From Treponema sp. (GTDB lineage Bacteria > Spirochaetota > Spirochaetia > Treponematales > Treponemataceae), in the NCBI GenBank assembly GCA_016281495.1, contig JAEEIU010000038.1, forward strand, positions 62,001-126,000: 64,000 bases of DNA, given 5' to 3'. Positions 26,939-35,119 of this stretch are shown piece by piece. The position numbers and the translations under genes were made by a program. Every line of letters starts with the position of its first letter. Within the stretch, counting starts at the first letter, position 1. The notes below the pieces were generated by a model. It worked only from the letters and a program-made list of their open reading frames with translations, ran no database searches and was not told where the DNA came from.

Positions 26939-26961
26939 ATCACATCAGGGGCAACCGATTA

Positions 26962-28344
26962 TTAACGCTTAAGGTTAATAATTGTCTCAAGCATTGAATC
27001 ACCTGTCTGAATTGTCTTTGCGTTTGATTCAAATCCACGCTGTGTTACAATCATGTCGGTGAGCTGTTCTGCAAGGTCGACGTTTGACATTTCAAGAGTT
27101 CCAGCCTTAAAGCTACCCTTTCCTGCTGTACGTGCTTCTCCAATGTTTGCCATACCTGAGTTGATTGACTCTGCGTATGTATTGTCGCCCTTCTTTTCAA
27201 GACCGCCCTGGTTTACAAAGCTAGCCATTGCGATCTGTCCGATTGTTCTTGTTGAACCATTTGAATATACACCGGTAATGATACCGTTCTGGTCGATGCT
27301 GAAGTTGTCGAGATAACCAAGAGCATATCCGTCCTGGAAGTATGCCTTTGTTGTGCTCTTTGATGCATCCTGTGTGATTGTATTTTCAAATGAACCGATT
27401 GTTCCCAAGTCAAGTGTGAATGTCTGACGATATGGGTTTCCGGCTGCATCCGGGTTGCTGTCAGGAACATTGTATGAAGCCTGAAGATAGATGTTTCCTT
27501 CTGTGTTTGATACGTTTCCTGCGCTGTCAACTACTGATGCCAAAGCACCCATGTTATCAAAGTTCAATGTATAGACATTTGTTACACCGTCTGTTGTGTT
27601 AAGACCTGCTCTTGTTTCTGTTGGAACTTCTGCTGCTGGATCAACAACGATTGATACTGTCCACTGGTTTGGATTGTCTGCAACCTTCTGGAAGTTCATC
27701 TGAAGCTCGTGCTTCTTTCCATAAGAGTCATAGATATCAATCTCTGTCTGCCATGTTCCCTGACGAACCTGCTCTTCTGTTGGGTTTTCTGGAATTACCG
27801 GCATGTTCTTGTCAAGGTTACAAAGATAGCGAACCATCTCTGTTGCACGTGGCGGATCCTTCTGTCCTACAGGGATAATGAGGTCTGTTGTAGAAGCTGA
27901 AGTCTGAACAAATCCTTCTGCATCTGCCATCCAACCCTGAACCCTAAGACCGTTTCCAGGATTTACGAGTGTTCCGTTTGAGTCAACACCAAAGACACCG
28001 GCTCTTGTATAGAATGTCTCTTCACCATTCTTAAGAACGAAGAAACCGTTTCCCTGAATTGCAATATCAGTTGATACACCAGTTGACTGCAAAGTTCCCT
28101 GTGTAAAGATTGTATCAATTGAAGCAATGCTCATACCAAGTCCGACTTCCTTGGGGTTAACGCCACCAACTTCCTCGCCTGGTCTTGAAGCACCGCTGAT
28201 CTGCTGACTGATCATATCCTGAAAGTCAACACGACCTTTCTTAAATCCATAAGTATTGACATTGGAAATGTTGTTTCCAATAACATCCATTCTTGTCTGA
28301 TGATTCTGTAAGCCGCTTACACCAGAATAAAGTGATCTCATCAT
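26962..28344 (-). CDS. flgE: flagellar hook protein FlgE
   Basis: Builds the hook that joins the motor to the periplasmic filament. The start [20 protein letters not shown] and the end ([22 protein letters not shown]) are the coiled rod/hook signature; in the middle are variable domains. The protein has a single cysteine, C175 in RYLCNLDKN, with K162 (VGQKDPP) thirteen residues before it. In Treponema denticola Lys165 and Cys178, also thirteen apart, form the lysinoalanine cross-link that hardens the hook, so self-cross-linking is expected here. It is the last gene of flbB-fliK-flgD-flgE and is followed by three hairpins. Confidence 0.96.
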   Translation of the reverse strand: MMRSLYSGVSGLQNHQTRMDVIGNNISNVNTYGFKKGRVDFQDMISQQISGASRPGEEVGGVNPKEVGLGMSIASIDTIFTQGTLQSTGVSTDIAIQGNGFFVLKNGEETFYTRAGVFGVDSNGTLVNPGNGLRVQGWMADAEGFVQTSASTTDLIIPVGQKDPPRATEMVRYLCNLDKNMPVIPENPTEEQVRQGTWQTEIDIYDSYGKKHELQMNFQKVADNPNQWTVSIVVDPAAEVPTETRAGLNTTDGVTNVYTLNFDNMGALASVVDSAGNVSNTEGNIYLQASYNVPDSNPDAAGNPYRQTFTLDLGTIGSFENTITQDASKSTTKAYFQDGYALGYLDNFSIDQNGIITGVYSNGSTRTIGQIAMASFVNQGGLEKKGDNTYAESINSGMANIGEARTAGKGSFKAGTLEMSNVDLAEQLTDMIVTQRGFESNAKTIQTGDSMLETIINLKR

Positions 28345-28361
28345 ATCGCTACCCTCTTTTG

Positions 28362-28817
28362 TTAATTGCCGTAAACGGCTGTAATTTTATTCAAATCATA
28401 ATACATGTTGCCTACGCGAACCTGTGGATTGTTGCCGTAAGTAACTGCCTGCACAACGCCTGCTGTTGTTGTGTCTCCTAAGTCAATCTGAACTGTTTTA
28501 CCCAAAGTTCCGACTGCACTGTTTGACGTAAGAATTGAACTCATCTGCTCGAAGCTTGAATTCAAGTTTGTCATCTGCTCCAATGTTGAGAACTGTGCCA
28601 TCTGGGCAATGAATTCTGTATTGTCCATTGGATCTGTCGGGTCTTGATTCTGCATCTGCACTATCAAGAGTTTTAAGAAGTCATCCTTGCCCAACGACTG
28701 AGTGGTAGTCTTTCCATCTACTACCAGCGACTTGTTAAAAGTGTCCACTTCCATCTGAAGTTTTGCGACTTCCTGGGCACTCATGTGTGTGTTTAAGCTA
28801 ACACCTTCTTCTGCCAT
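28362..28817 (-). CDS. flgD: flagellar hook capping protein FlgD
   Basis: Caps the growing hook and places FlgE subunits. Conserved N-terminal segment [19 protein letters not shown] followed by [20 protein letters not shown]. The 151-residue length, lacking the large C-terminal FlgD Ig/tudor domains of enteric bacteria, is like other spirochaetes; the tail instead has a short beta region ([14 protein letters not shown]). AGGAG seven bases before ATG. It lies 17 bases before flgE and 16 bases after fliK. Confidence 0.93.
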   Translation of the reverse strand: MAEEGVSLNTHMSAQEVAKLQMEVDTFNKSLVVDGKTTTQSLGKDDFLKLLIVQMQNQDPTDPMDNTEFIAQMAQFSTLEQMTNLNSSFEQMSSILTSNSAVGTLGKTVQIDLGDTTTAGVVQAVTYGNNPQVRVGNMYYDLNKITAVYGN

Positions 28818-28833
28818 AATAACACTCCTGTTC

Positions 28834-30174
28834 CTACGCTACTACATCAATCTGATATTCGCTTGAGGAACTGTACTGACTTGAATCTGAAGAAGCTGCA
28901 ATTTCTTCTCCAGACTGACCATATTCCTTATTTACACGACCAGCAATATACTGACCGTCATTACCATTTTGATTCTGTGCAAAAGGATTCTCTGATGAAG
29001 AATCTGCAAGTGAAAGACTCAACTGTGCGTTTTCAAATCCATTTTCCTGGAAAGAATGGCGCAACAAGTCAAGGTTTTCTTTGAAGGCCTCCATTGCTTC
29101 CTTACTTTGCACTACAATATGTCCATTAATATTTTTATCGGTTAACTGAAGGCTAATCTTAACATTTCCAAGGCTTTCTGGTTTTAAAACCATGTTAATA
29201 GAACCGGAATTCTGATCCTTAAGGATTATAGTTCCTGCCTTTGCAAATTCAGGCGCATTTTGCTGAATTTGCTGTGAAAGCATCTGCTGGAATGTTGAAC
29301 CTGTTGCCGAAGCACTCTGGTCATTTGTAGAAAGTATATTTGCCCTTGCATTGTCTGAAATAACTGCAGCCTGAGCATTCTGATTGGTCTCTGCAACCTT
29401 TACTTCCCTGACCTCTCCGGTCACTTTTTTCTCTTCTTCCTGAACAACTACAGTCCTTTCATCAAAAATAGTAAAAACTTTTCTTTCAGAAGCTGCAATT
29501 TCATTATTGGTTACCTTATCATTGTCTGGCTTGACATTTTTTGATTCAACTGGACCCTTAATCTGCTCAGATGGACTTTCCGCCACTTTTTCAGCTTCAT
29601 CTTGACTAATCTGGTTAACATTTTCTTTAACAGATTCTTTTGGTTTTAAGGAATCATTGTCAAGCATTGAGATTTCAGAAGCTATTTCCTCTAGATCTGC
29701 ACTGTCAGGAGCGGTTGCAACTGTTTCCATCTCAACCTGTGCATCACTTAAGAATTCAATTTCAGCACCGGCTTCCTCAAATTCAAGGTTCCTCAATGAC
29801 TGAGATTCATCTGCATCTGATGCAGCAAGATCAATCATCATATAAACCTGATTTGCATCATCTTCAATCTGAACAGGTTCCTCAACTTCTTTTTTCGGTT
29901 CTGGCTGTTTTTTTGCCTTTACCTGCCCGATTTCCTTTTGATCCTCACCCTTCTGCTGATCTTTGGCAACACTTGAATTGATGTTTGCATCAGGTGATTT
30001 TTCTTTTAAAAATGAGCTTTCTTTTGAATCTACCTTTGACTGATTCGGCTGAGTTTGCAATGAATTCAAAATTGATTGAAAAGAATTAGAGGATGACTTT
30101 GACTCTTTTGTGTAAGTCTCTGCGTTTTTTGCCAGGACATCTGTCCTTGCGTACTGAACTTTTAAGTACTGCAC
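28834..30174 (-). CDS. fliK: flagellar hook-length control protein FliK
   Basis: Molecular ruler that stops hook growth and switches export specificity. 446 residues: a long low-complexity N-terminal two thirds rich in Gln, Glu, Lys, Ser and Val, then the conserved FliK C-terminal domain (LKPESLGNVKISLQLTDKNI, then IVVQSKEAMEAFKENLDLLR). Treponemes have named this gene tap1. It starts with GTG at 30174 behind GGAGG (30187-30183). The start codon lies within a stem described separately (30172-30212), so initiation is likely controlled. Confidence 0.88.
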   Translation of the reverse strand: MQYLKVQYARTDVLAKNAETYTKESKSSSNSFQSILNSLQTQPNQSKVDSKESSFLKEKSPDANINSSVAKDQQKGEDQKEIGQVKAKKQPEPKKEVEEPVQIEDDANQVYMMIDLAASDADESQSLRNLEFEEAGAEIEFLSDAQVEMETVATAPDSADLEEIASEISMLDNDSLKPKESVKENVNQISQDEAEKVAESPSEQIKGPVESKNVKPDNDKVTNNEIAASERKVFTIFDERTVVVQEEEKKVTGEVREVKVAETNQNAQAAVISDNARANILSTNDQSASATGSTFQQMLSQQIQQNAPEFAKAGTIILKDQNSGSINMVLKPESLGNVKISLQLTDKNINGHIVVQSKEAMEAFKENLDLLRHSFQENGFENAQLSLSLADSSSENPFAQNQNGNDGQYIAGRVNKEYGQSGEEIAASSDSSQYSSSSEYQIDVVA

Positions 30175-30212
30175 TGGTAATACCTCCGGCTAAACACCGT
30201 GCATTACCAGCG
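30172..30212 (-). promoter_or_regulatory. hairpin covering the fliK start codon
   Basis: On the minus-strand mRNA CGCTGGTAAT (30212-30203) pairs with ATTACCAGTG (30181-30172), ten pairs with one G-U. The GTG start codon is the last three bases of the 3' arm, and the GGAGG site (30187-30183) is in the 21-base loop. The stem sits just after the flbB stop, so a ribosome finishing flbB could open it. Confidence 0.7.
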
Positions 30213-30219
30213 TACGATT

Positions 30220-30864
30220 TTATTCTTCGTCGTCGATGGAAAGAGGCTTGTTGGTCATCTTGCGTTGAATTTCGGCAGCTCTTTCTGCATTGCCACTATC
30301 AACCATCAATGAAAGCCAATAAGACCCCAACGATTGAGCACCAGCGCTTTCCTTTTCCTTTCTCAAGACATCAATGACATCCTGATCATCCATCTCCAAC
30401 AGAATGTTGACGGCATTTTTCGGTTGCATACCGCGCAGGTTCTCAACAATTTGCTCGATGTTTACCATTCTAATATCGTACTTTTTAACTTCATTGTTAA
30501 ATGTTTTTTCCCGTTCTTCCTGAGCTTTTTTCTGATCTTCAAGTTCCTGAGCAATCTGGGCGTTATTTTCTTCTCCGGCCTCAATATCAGCCTCCCTTTT
30601 GTCAAGTTCCTCAGACCTTATGTCCAAAGCCTCAAGACGTTTTGCCCAGCGAGCGTTATCAAGATCTTCCTCCTCCAAACTGTTTGGGGAAGAAGGAACG
30701 GTTGTTGTCTGCGGTTGCAGCCCGAAAAGACGATATACAGGAGCAAACCATTTCTTTGCCTGAATTATTCCAAGATAATCGAACCACATGAGTCCGAAAA
30801 AAACTATAATGATAATCAAAAGTATGAGTAAAATCGACTTTCCAAGAACTTTGCCTCTAGCCAC
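30220..30864 (-). CDS. flbB: periplasmic flagellar collar protein FlbB
   Basis: Spirochaete-specific protein at the base of the flagellar collar. One N-terminal membrane helix (about 8-30, LLILLIIIIVFFGLMWFDYL) is followed by a long charged coiled coil (about 60-150), and a C-terminal part with MQPKNAVNILLEMDDQDVIDVLR, the MgtE-N/FliG-like helical motif seen in FlbB. 214 residues. It starts with GTG at 30864 behind AAAGGGG. First gene of the flagellar unit; its leader holds a perfect ten-base hairpin. Confidence 0.85.
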   Translation of the reverse strand: MARGKVLGKSILLILLIIIIVFFGLMWFDYLGIIQAKKWFAPVYRLFGLQPQTTTVPSSPNSLEEEDLDNARWAKRLEALDIRSEELDKREADIEAGEENNAQIAQELEDQKKAQEEREKTFNNEVKKYDIRMVNIEQIVENLRGMQPKNAVNILLEMDDQDVIDVLRKEKESAGAQSLGSYWLSLMVDSGNAERAAEIQRKMTNKPLSIDDEE

Positions 30865-30888
30865 AGTTTTTCCCCTTTACTGCCGAGT

Positions 30889-30921
30889 ACTTTCAGATAA
30901 ACAATTAATCCATCTGAAAGT
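30889..30921 (-). other. perfect inverted repeat in the flbB leader
   Basis: ACTTTCAGAT (30889-30898) and ATCTGAAAGT (30912-30921) are perfect inverted copies around 13 AT-rich bases. No T-run follows on the minus strand, so it is not a standard terminator; it may be an operator or 5' stabilising hairpin for the flagellar mRNA. Confidence 0.6.
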
Positions 30922-30936
30922 GGCTCTGTTTTTTAG

Positions 30937-30964
30937 ATTATCGGATTTTACAACGGTTTGTTAA
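30937..30964 (-). promoter_or_regulatory. probable promoter of the flbB-fliK-flgD-flgE operon
   Basis: On the minus strand TTAACA (30964-30959), 16-base spacer, GATAAT (30942-30937). The start point would fall just before the inverted repeat at 30921-30889. A sigma70-type promoter fits the housekeeping control reported for treponemal flagellar operons. Confidence 0.5.
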
Positions 30965-30992
30965 CTTTTTTCCGCATAAAACCCTTTTTTGT

Positions 30993-32288
30993 TTATTTAC
31001 CCATCAAACCGCCGATAGCAGTTCCCAGAGTAATATCATTGTCACGGCTCACAATCTCATAGAAAAGGCCTCTTTGCCTCAAGAGAAGATCCTCAAGATA
31101 CCCTTGGACACGCATGGCGATTTTATGAGTCTTGTAGAATGTTGTTCCGTCACAGAGTATGCATACCGGCTTTGTAGCGTTCTTTCCCTGTCCTGACTTT
31201 ACCACACATGCCGTTAGAATGCTTGCCGAAAGCCTGGCTGAGCGGTCAACGATTGCATCCAAAAGCTGATGCAATATGTCATAATCTTCCTCAGTGGCAC
31301 ATTCTGCCGCCTTTGCACCCAAAACAGAGGCCGTGCGGTATGGAGCGTGAAGGAAAGAATCTATTTCTATAAGTGTAAGGCTTTCAATTGCTGCAAGTGA
31401 TTCAGAGAATTTTTTGCTGAAAAGCCCCTCCTTGACTGCTGCCTGTATCACTTCATGAGCCACAGGTCCCAGATATGCACCGGAACATTGCTTTTCCAGA
31501 AGGCCAGTACCCGGTTTTACGCTTTTCTGGTCATATGAGATGTCAAAGTCTGAACGTGGAGCCTTGTCAAATTTTCCACTCTCACATACGATTATCTGCT
31601 TCTTCAATCCTGGATATGCAGGATCCTTGTCCTGGATGTAAGCGGCATTCATTCCTGTTCCAAGGATAAAGCCTATATAAGATGAATAGAGGTTTCCCTC
31701 CTCAGGACATGCGGCACCGGCCAGAAGTGCGGCAACGGTATCATTCAAAAGCGATATCTTGACCTTTTTCGTCCATCCGTGCTCAGCAAGAGCCTGTGCA
31801 AGCTCCTTTCCGATATGGCAGCCAACCACCTCCGGAGCCTTGATTTCCTTTGAAAAGCCCAAAAGAACTCCGTCTCCGTCTTCAGTTATTGTCATAGGAT
31901 ATGAGAAACAAAAACCTATGTTTGAAGACTTGTCCTTAAGATGCTCAAGGTTTTCTGCAAACTGTTCAAAAAATTCCTTACGTGACAGCTCACGCTCGAT
32001 TCCAGGCATTTTTGTCTTTTCCATAAAATCGATGACTGGCTGTCCGGCCTGGTCAAAGGTAACTAGGCATGAGCGGAAATTGGTTCCACCCGCATCGATT
32101 ACTATCACGCTTTCTCCGGAGAGTTTTCTTTCCGGCGGAACACAAAAAGTCCTTATCATATCCTGTCCGGCTTTACGGCCTGAAAGTCCCTCGTTCATAT
32201 CAAACAAAAGGGAATCCACAATGGGATTCATATCAAAATTCAACGGAAAATTATGCTTCCCCAAAAAAACTGCTGCGGAATTATTCAT
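30993..32288 (-). CDS. hxk: hexokinase (eukaryotic-type family)
   Basis: Phosphorylates glucose and related hexoses with ATP. 431 residues; motifs include IVIDAGGTNFRSCLV (phosphate 1), GFCFSYPM, the catalytic Asp in LLNDTVAALLAGA, and GFILGTGMNAAY (phosphate 2). These belong to the hexokinase family of eukaryotes and a few bacteria rather than to ROK glucokinases; Treponema pallidum has such an enzyme. AGGAG precedes ATG 32288 and a clear promoter lies at 32347-32319. It ends 128 bases before flbB, which has its own promoter. Confidence 0.92.
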   Translation of the reverse strand: MNNSAAVFLGKHNFPLNFDMNPIVDSLLFDMNEGLSGRKAGQDMIRTFCVPPERKLSGESVIVIDAGGTNFRSCLVTFDQAGQPVIDFMEKTKMPGIERELSRKEFFEQFAENLEHLKDKSSNIGFCFSYPMTITEDGDGVLLGFSKEIKAPEVVGCHIGKELAQALAEHGWTKKVKISLLNDTVAALLAGAACPEEGNLYSSYIGFILGTGMNAAYIQDKDPAYPGLKKQIIVCESGKFDKAPRSDFDISYDQKSVKPGTGLLEKQCSGAYLGPVAHEVIQAAVKEGLFSKKFSESLAAIESLTLIEIDSFLHAPYRTASVLGAKAAECATEEDYDILHQLLDAIVDRSARLSASILTACVVKSGQGKNATKPVCILCDGTTFYKTHKIAMRVQGYLEDLLLRQRGLFYEIVSRDNDITLGTAIGGLMGK

Positions 32289-32318
32289 TGAATGGCTCCT
32301 GAAATTATTTGTTGAATT

Positions 32319-32347
32319 ATTCTACCACACTTTACACTTTTTAACAA
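32319..32347 (-). promoter_or_regulatory. hexokinase promoter
   Basis: Minus strand TTGTTA (32347-32342), 17-base spacer, TAGAAT (32324-32319). It interleaves with the oppositely directed helicase promoter, so the two may compete. Confidence 0.7.
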
Positions 32348-32359
32348 TACAATTACAAT
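32331..32359 (+). promoter_or_regulatory. promoter of the UvrD/PcrA helicase gene, likely giving a leaderless mRNA
   Basis: TTTACA (32331-32336), 17-base spacer, TACAAT (32354-32359). The next plausible start point, seven bases after the -10 box, coincides with the ATG at 32367. No Shine-Dalgarno is visible before either ATG. Confidence 0.55.
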
Positions 32360-32366
32360 GAACTTC

Positions 32367-34397
32367 ATGTCTTTAGAAGAACAATTGAAAAACCAGCTTA
32401 ATCCAGAGCAATACAGGGCAGTCACGACAATCGAAGGCCCCATACTGATAATAGCCGGAGCTGGAAGCGGAAAAACACGCGTAATCACATACAGAATCGC
32501 AAACATGCTGGAAAAAGGGATTCCACAGAGCCAGATACTCGCTTTGACCTTTACAAACAAGGCGGCAAAGGAAATGTCCGACCGCATAAAGCAATTGACA
32601 GGAAAAAAACTCCAGAACCTTACGATAAGCACATTCCATGCCTTTGGGGTAAAGATATTAAGGCAGGATATCGACAAAATCGGTTACAGGCCAAATTTTT
32701 CAATCTATGACGAGACAGACCGCTTTTCATTGATAAAGGAAACAGGTCGTGAGCTAAAATTTACCCAGGACACTCTTGACGTCTATAAAATAGGGATTCT
32801 TTTCAGTGACATAAAAACAGGTAGGAAGGCATTCACTGATGAGACAGACGCATATAAAGCCCTGTATGAGGGATATCAGGAAGGCCTCAAACTTTACAAT
32901 TCAGTTGATTTTGATGACTTGATCACGCTTCCCATAAAGCTTTTCCGCGAGCATCCTGAAGTTCTTGAGGAGTATAGAAACCGCTACCGTTACATTATGG
33001 TTGATGAATTCCAGGATACAAGCCACCAGCAGTATGAGCTCATGCACCTTCTTTCGGATAAAAATGTCGCTGTTGTGGGTGACGATGACCAGAGCATTTA
33101 CTCCTGGCGTGGAGCAGACTATCAGAATATCGTCAATTTTGAAAAGGATTTCCCCTCTATGACAGAAATCCGTCTGGAGCAAAATTACCGTTCTACAGGA
33201 ACAATACTCGCGGCTGCCAACGGTGTAATCAAGCACAACACTAACCGCAAGGACAAGGAACTATGGTCGGGAAAAGGTGACGGGAAGCCGATTGAACTCT
33301 TCATGCCGGAAAATGAGGCGGCAGAGGCAGATTTCATAGCGGAAAGCATTCAGGGCATCTGTGCGGAGGAAAAACGCAGATACGAGGATTTTGGCGTACT
33401 TATAAGATCCAATACCCAAAGCCGTCCGATAGAAGAAGCGTTTCTTGAGGCAAACATTCCTTATGTCATGAGCGGTGGAACGAGTTTTTTTGAGCGCAAG
33501 GAAATAAAGGACATAATCTCCTACCTTAGGGTCATCTCAAATCATGATGACGACATAAACCTTCTAAGAATCATAAACACACCACGTCGCGGAATAGGCC
33601 GTTCCGCAATTGATGCTATAAATAAAATTGCAGATTCCCTTAAATCTTCGCTATGGACTTCAATAGAGCATATTTGTGCCCTACCAGAAGATGAATGCCC
33701 GGTAGCACCCAAGACAAAAGCCTCTTTGCAGGAATTTCTTGAGGTTATAGAAGGCAATAAAAGCATGCTTGGTGGAAGCGGACTGAGCAAAAAAGTTCAT
33801 GCCATGGTTGATCAGATTGAATACTATGACTACCTTATTGGGGAAAACCAGAAAAGTGAAAAGGCTGCCCGTTTCAAGATGATGAATGTGGATAGCCTTA
33901 TAAAAAGTATGGAGCAATGGGAGAATAATCCTGCAAATGAGGACACAAGCCTTTATGCCTACTTGAACCGCATTACCCTCCTTTCCAGGGATGATCTTGA
34001 TGACGGAGAGCAGGATACCGGAAAGGTAAACCTTATGACCGTACACGCGAGCAAGGGGCTTGAATTTCCTGTAGTGTTCATAGCCGGTGCAGAGGAAGGC
34101 CTTATGCCGCATGCCAGGGCAGTCGAGGAAGGCGGAGACCAGGCAGTTGAGGAAGAACGCCGGCTTTTTTATGTGGCAGTTACCAGGGCACGTGACAGGC
34201 TTTTGATTTCATCATGCGTCAACCGGAGAAAAATGAACGCAACGGTAGAATGCAAGCCAAGCCGTTTTCTTGATGAGATTCCAGAGCAGCTGGTAAAATA
34301 CCACGAGAGGTCGAAAGAGGTTGATGCAGAGCAGGCTCACGAACTTCTTCAGAACATGCTTAAGAATTTTGCAAGGCCTAGGGTCCCAAAGATTTAA
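32367..34397 (+). CDS. UvrD/PcrA-family DNA helicase
   Basis: Superfamily 1 3'-5' helicase for repair or replication restart. All motifs are present: Walker A AGAGSGKTRV, Ia TFTNKAAKEM, II VDEFQDTS, III VVGDDDQSIYSWRGAD, IV EQNYRS, V VNLMTVHASKGLEFPVVF, and VI EERRLFYVAVTRARDRL. 676 residues from ATG 32367; an ATG at 32358 is in frame but lies on the -10 box. It could be called PcrA, Rep or UvrD; motifs do not separate these. It has its own promoter and is divergent from hexokinase. Confidence 0.95.
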   Translation: MSLEEQLKNQLNPEQYRAVTTIEGPILIIAGAGSGKTRVITYRIANMLEKGIPQSQILALTFTNKAAKEMSDRIKQLTGKKLQNLTISTFHAFGVKILRQDIDKIGYRPNFSIYDETDRFSLIKETGRELKFTQDTLDVYKIGILFSDIKTGRKAFTDETDAYKALYEGYQEGLKLYNSVDFDDLITLPIKLFREHPEVLEEYRNRYRYIMVDEFQDTSHQQYELMHLLSDKNVAVVGDDDQSIYSWRGADYQNIVNFEKDFPSMTEIRLEQNYRSTGTILAAANGVIKHNTNRKDKELWSGKGDGKPIELFMPENEAAEADFIAESIQGICAEEKRRYEDFGVLIRSNTQSRPIEEAFLEANIPYVMSGGTSFFERKEIKDIISYLRVISNHDDDINLLRIINTPRRGIGRSAIDAINKIADSLKSSLWTSIEHICALPEDECPVAPKTKASLQEFLEVIEGNKSMLGGSGLSKKVHAMVDQIEYYDYLIGENQKSEKAARFKMMNVDSLIKSMEQWENNPANEDTSLYAYLNRITLLSRDDLDDGEQDTGKVNLMTVHASKGLEFPVVFIAGAEEGLMPHARAVEEGGDQAVEEERRLFYVAVTRARDRLLISSCVNRRKMNATVECKPSRFLDEIPEQLVKYHERSKEVDAEQAHELLQNMLKNFARPRVPKI

Positions 34398-34500
34398 CGG
34401 AGGCTCCGCAAATTAAAACAATACTTTTCAGAAATAAAAAAATATGATATATTTTAATAAGAGATAGAATCTTTGGATTTTCTGAAGACATGGAGGAATT

Positions 34501-35088
34501 ATGAGAAAATTTCGTATTTTAACTTCTCTTTTTATTGCAGGAACCCTTGCTTTTTTTTGTATTTCCTGCCAGAGCACACAGAATGTAGGTAAAGTAAAAT
34601 CACCCGAGAAGCTTTCTGAAAAAGACAATTCAAGCTCATCCGTCAAACCTCTTCTTGTTACTGAGCTTCCGACAATCACCTTCAGCGGACAGGCTATAAA
34701 ATATGAGTGTGAATCCCTTTTCCTGAACAACTGTACCGTAATCGAAGATCCTGCCGCAAGCCAGAAATATTCAATAAGAATTGAAAATGAATCCTCAACT
34801 GCACAGATAAAAGTGCGTTTCCCTGCTGGAACCTATGAGTGCATGCTTTCCGAAAAAGCCGTTGACAACAACCATGCATCATTCTATGTTTACATCGATG
34901 ACAATCCGCACAGAATGTATCCAAGCAATCCTCCGCTTGGCACTTATGAACTGACAACTCGCTCACCGATTTATTTTACCATTGATGAGCCAAGGACAAT
35001 CTTCGTAACAATCAGGGCAAGTTCATCCAATAAAAAAGGTTCCACCGGAATGTATCTGGATTACATTCAGTTTGTGAGAAGAAAATAG
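34501..35088 (+). CDS. lipoprotein, function unknown
   Basis: 195 residues. A signal peptide with lipobox-like FFCISC places the acylated Cys near residue 23. A short Ser/Lys linker (about 30-50) follows, then a beta-rich domain (ITFSGQAIKYECESLFLNN, KVRFPAGTYECML, YVYIDDNPHRMYP, TYELTTRSPIYFTIDEPRTIFVTIRA) that looks like an immunoglobulin or carbohydrate-binding-module-like sandwich. I do not recognise a family. GGAGG lies five or six bases before ATG, with a plausible TATATT -10 at about 34450. Convergent with the secreted protein gene at 35120. Confidence 0.7.
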   Translation: MRKFRILTSLFIAGTLAFFCISCQSTQNVGKVKSPEKLSEKDNSSSSVKPLLVTELPTITFSGQAIKYECESLFLNNCTVIEDPAASQKYSIRIENESSTAQIKVRFPAGTYECMLSEKAVDNNHASFYVYIDDNPHRMYPSNPPLGTYELTTRSPIYFTIDEPRTIFVTIRASSSNKKGSTGMYLDYIQFVRRK

Positions 35089-35119
35089 CAGGACGAAATG
35101 CGCTTTTACAAATAAAAGT

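Noticed and set aside
30150-30176. Direct repeat CAGTAC at the start of fliK
   Set aside because: Six bases repeated once within coding sequence is expected by chance.
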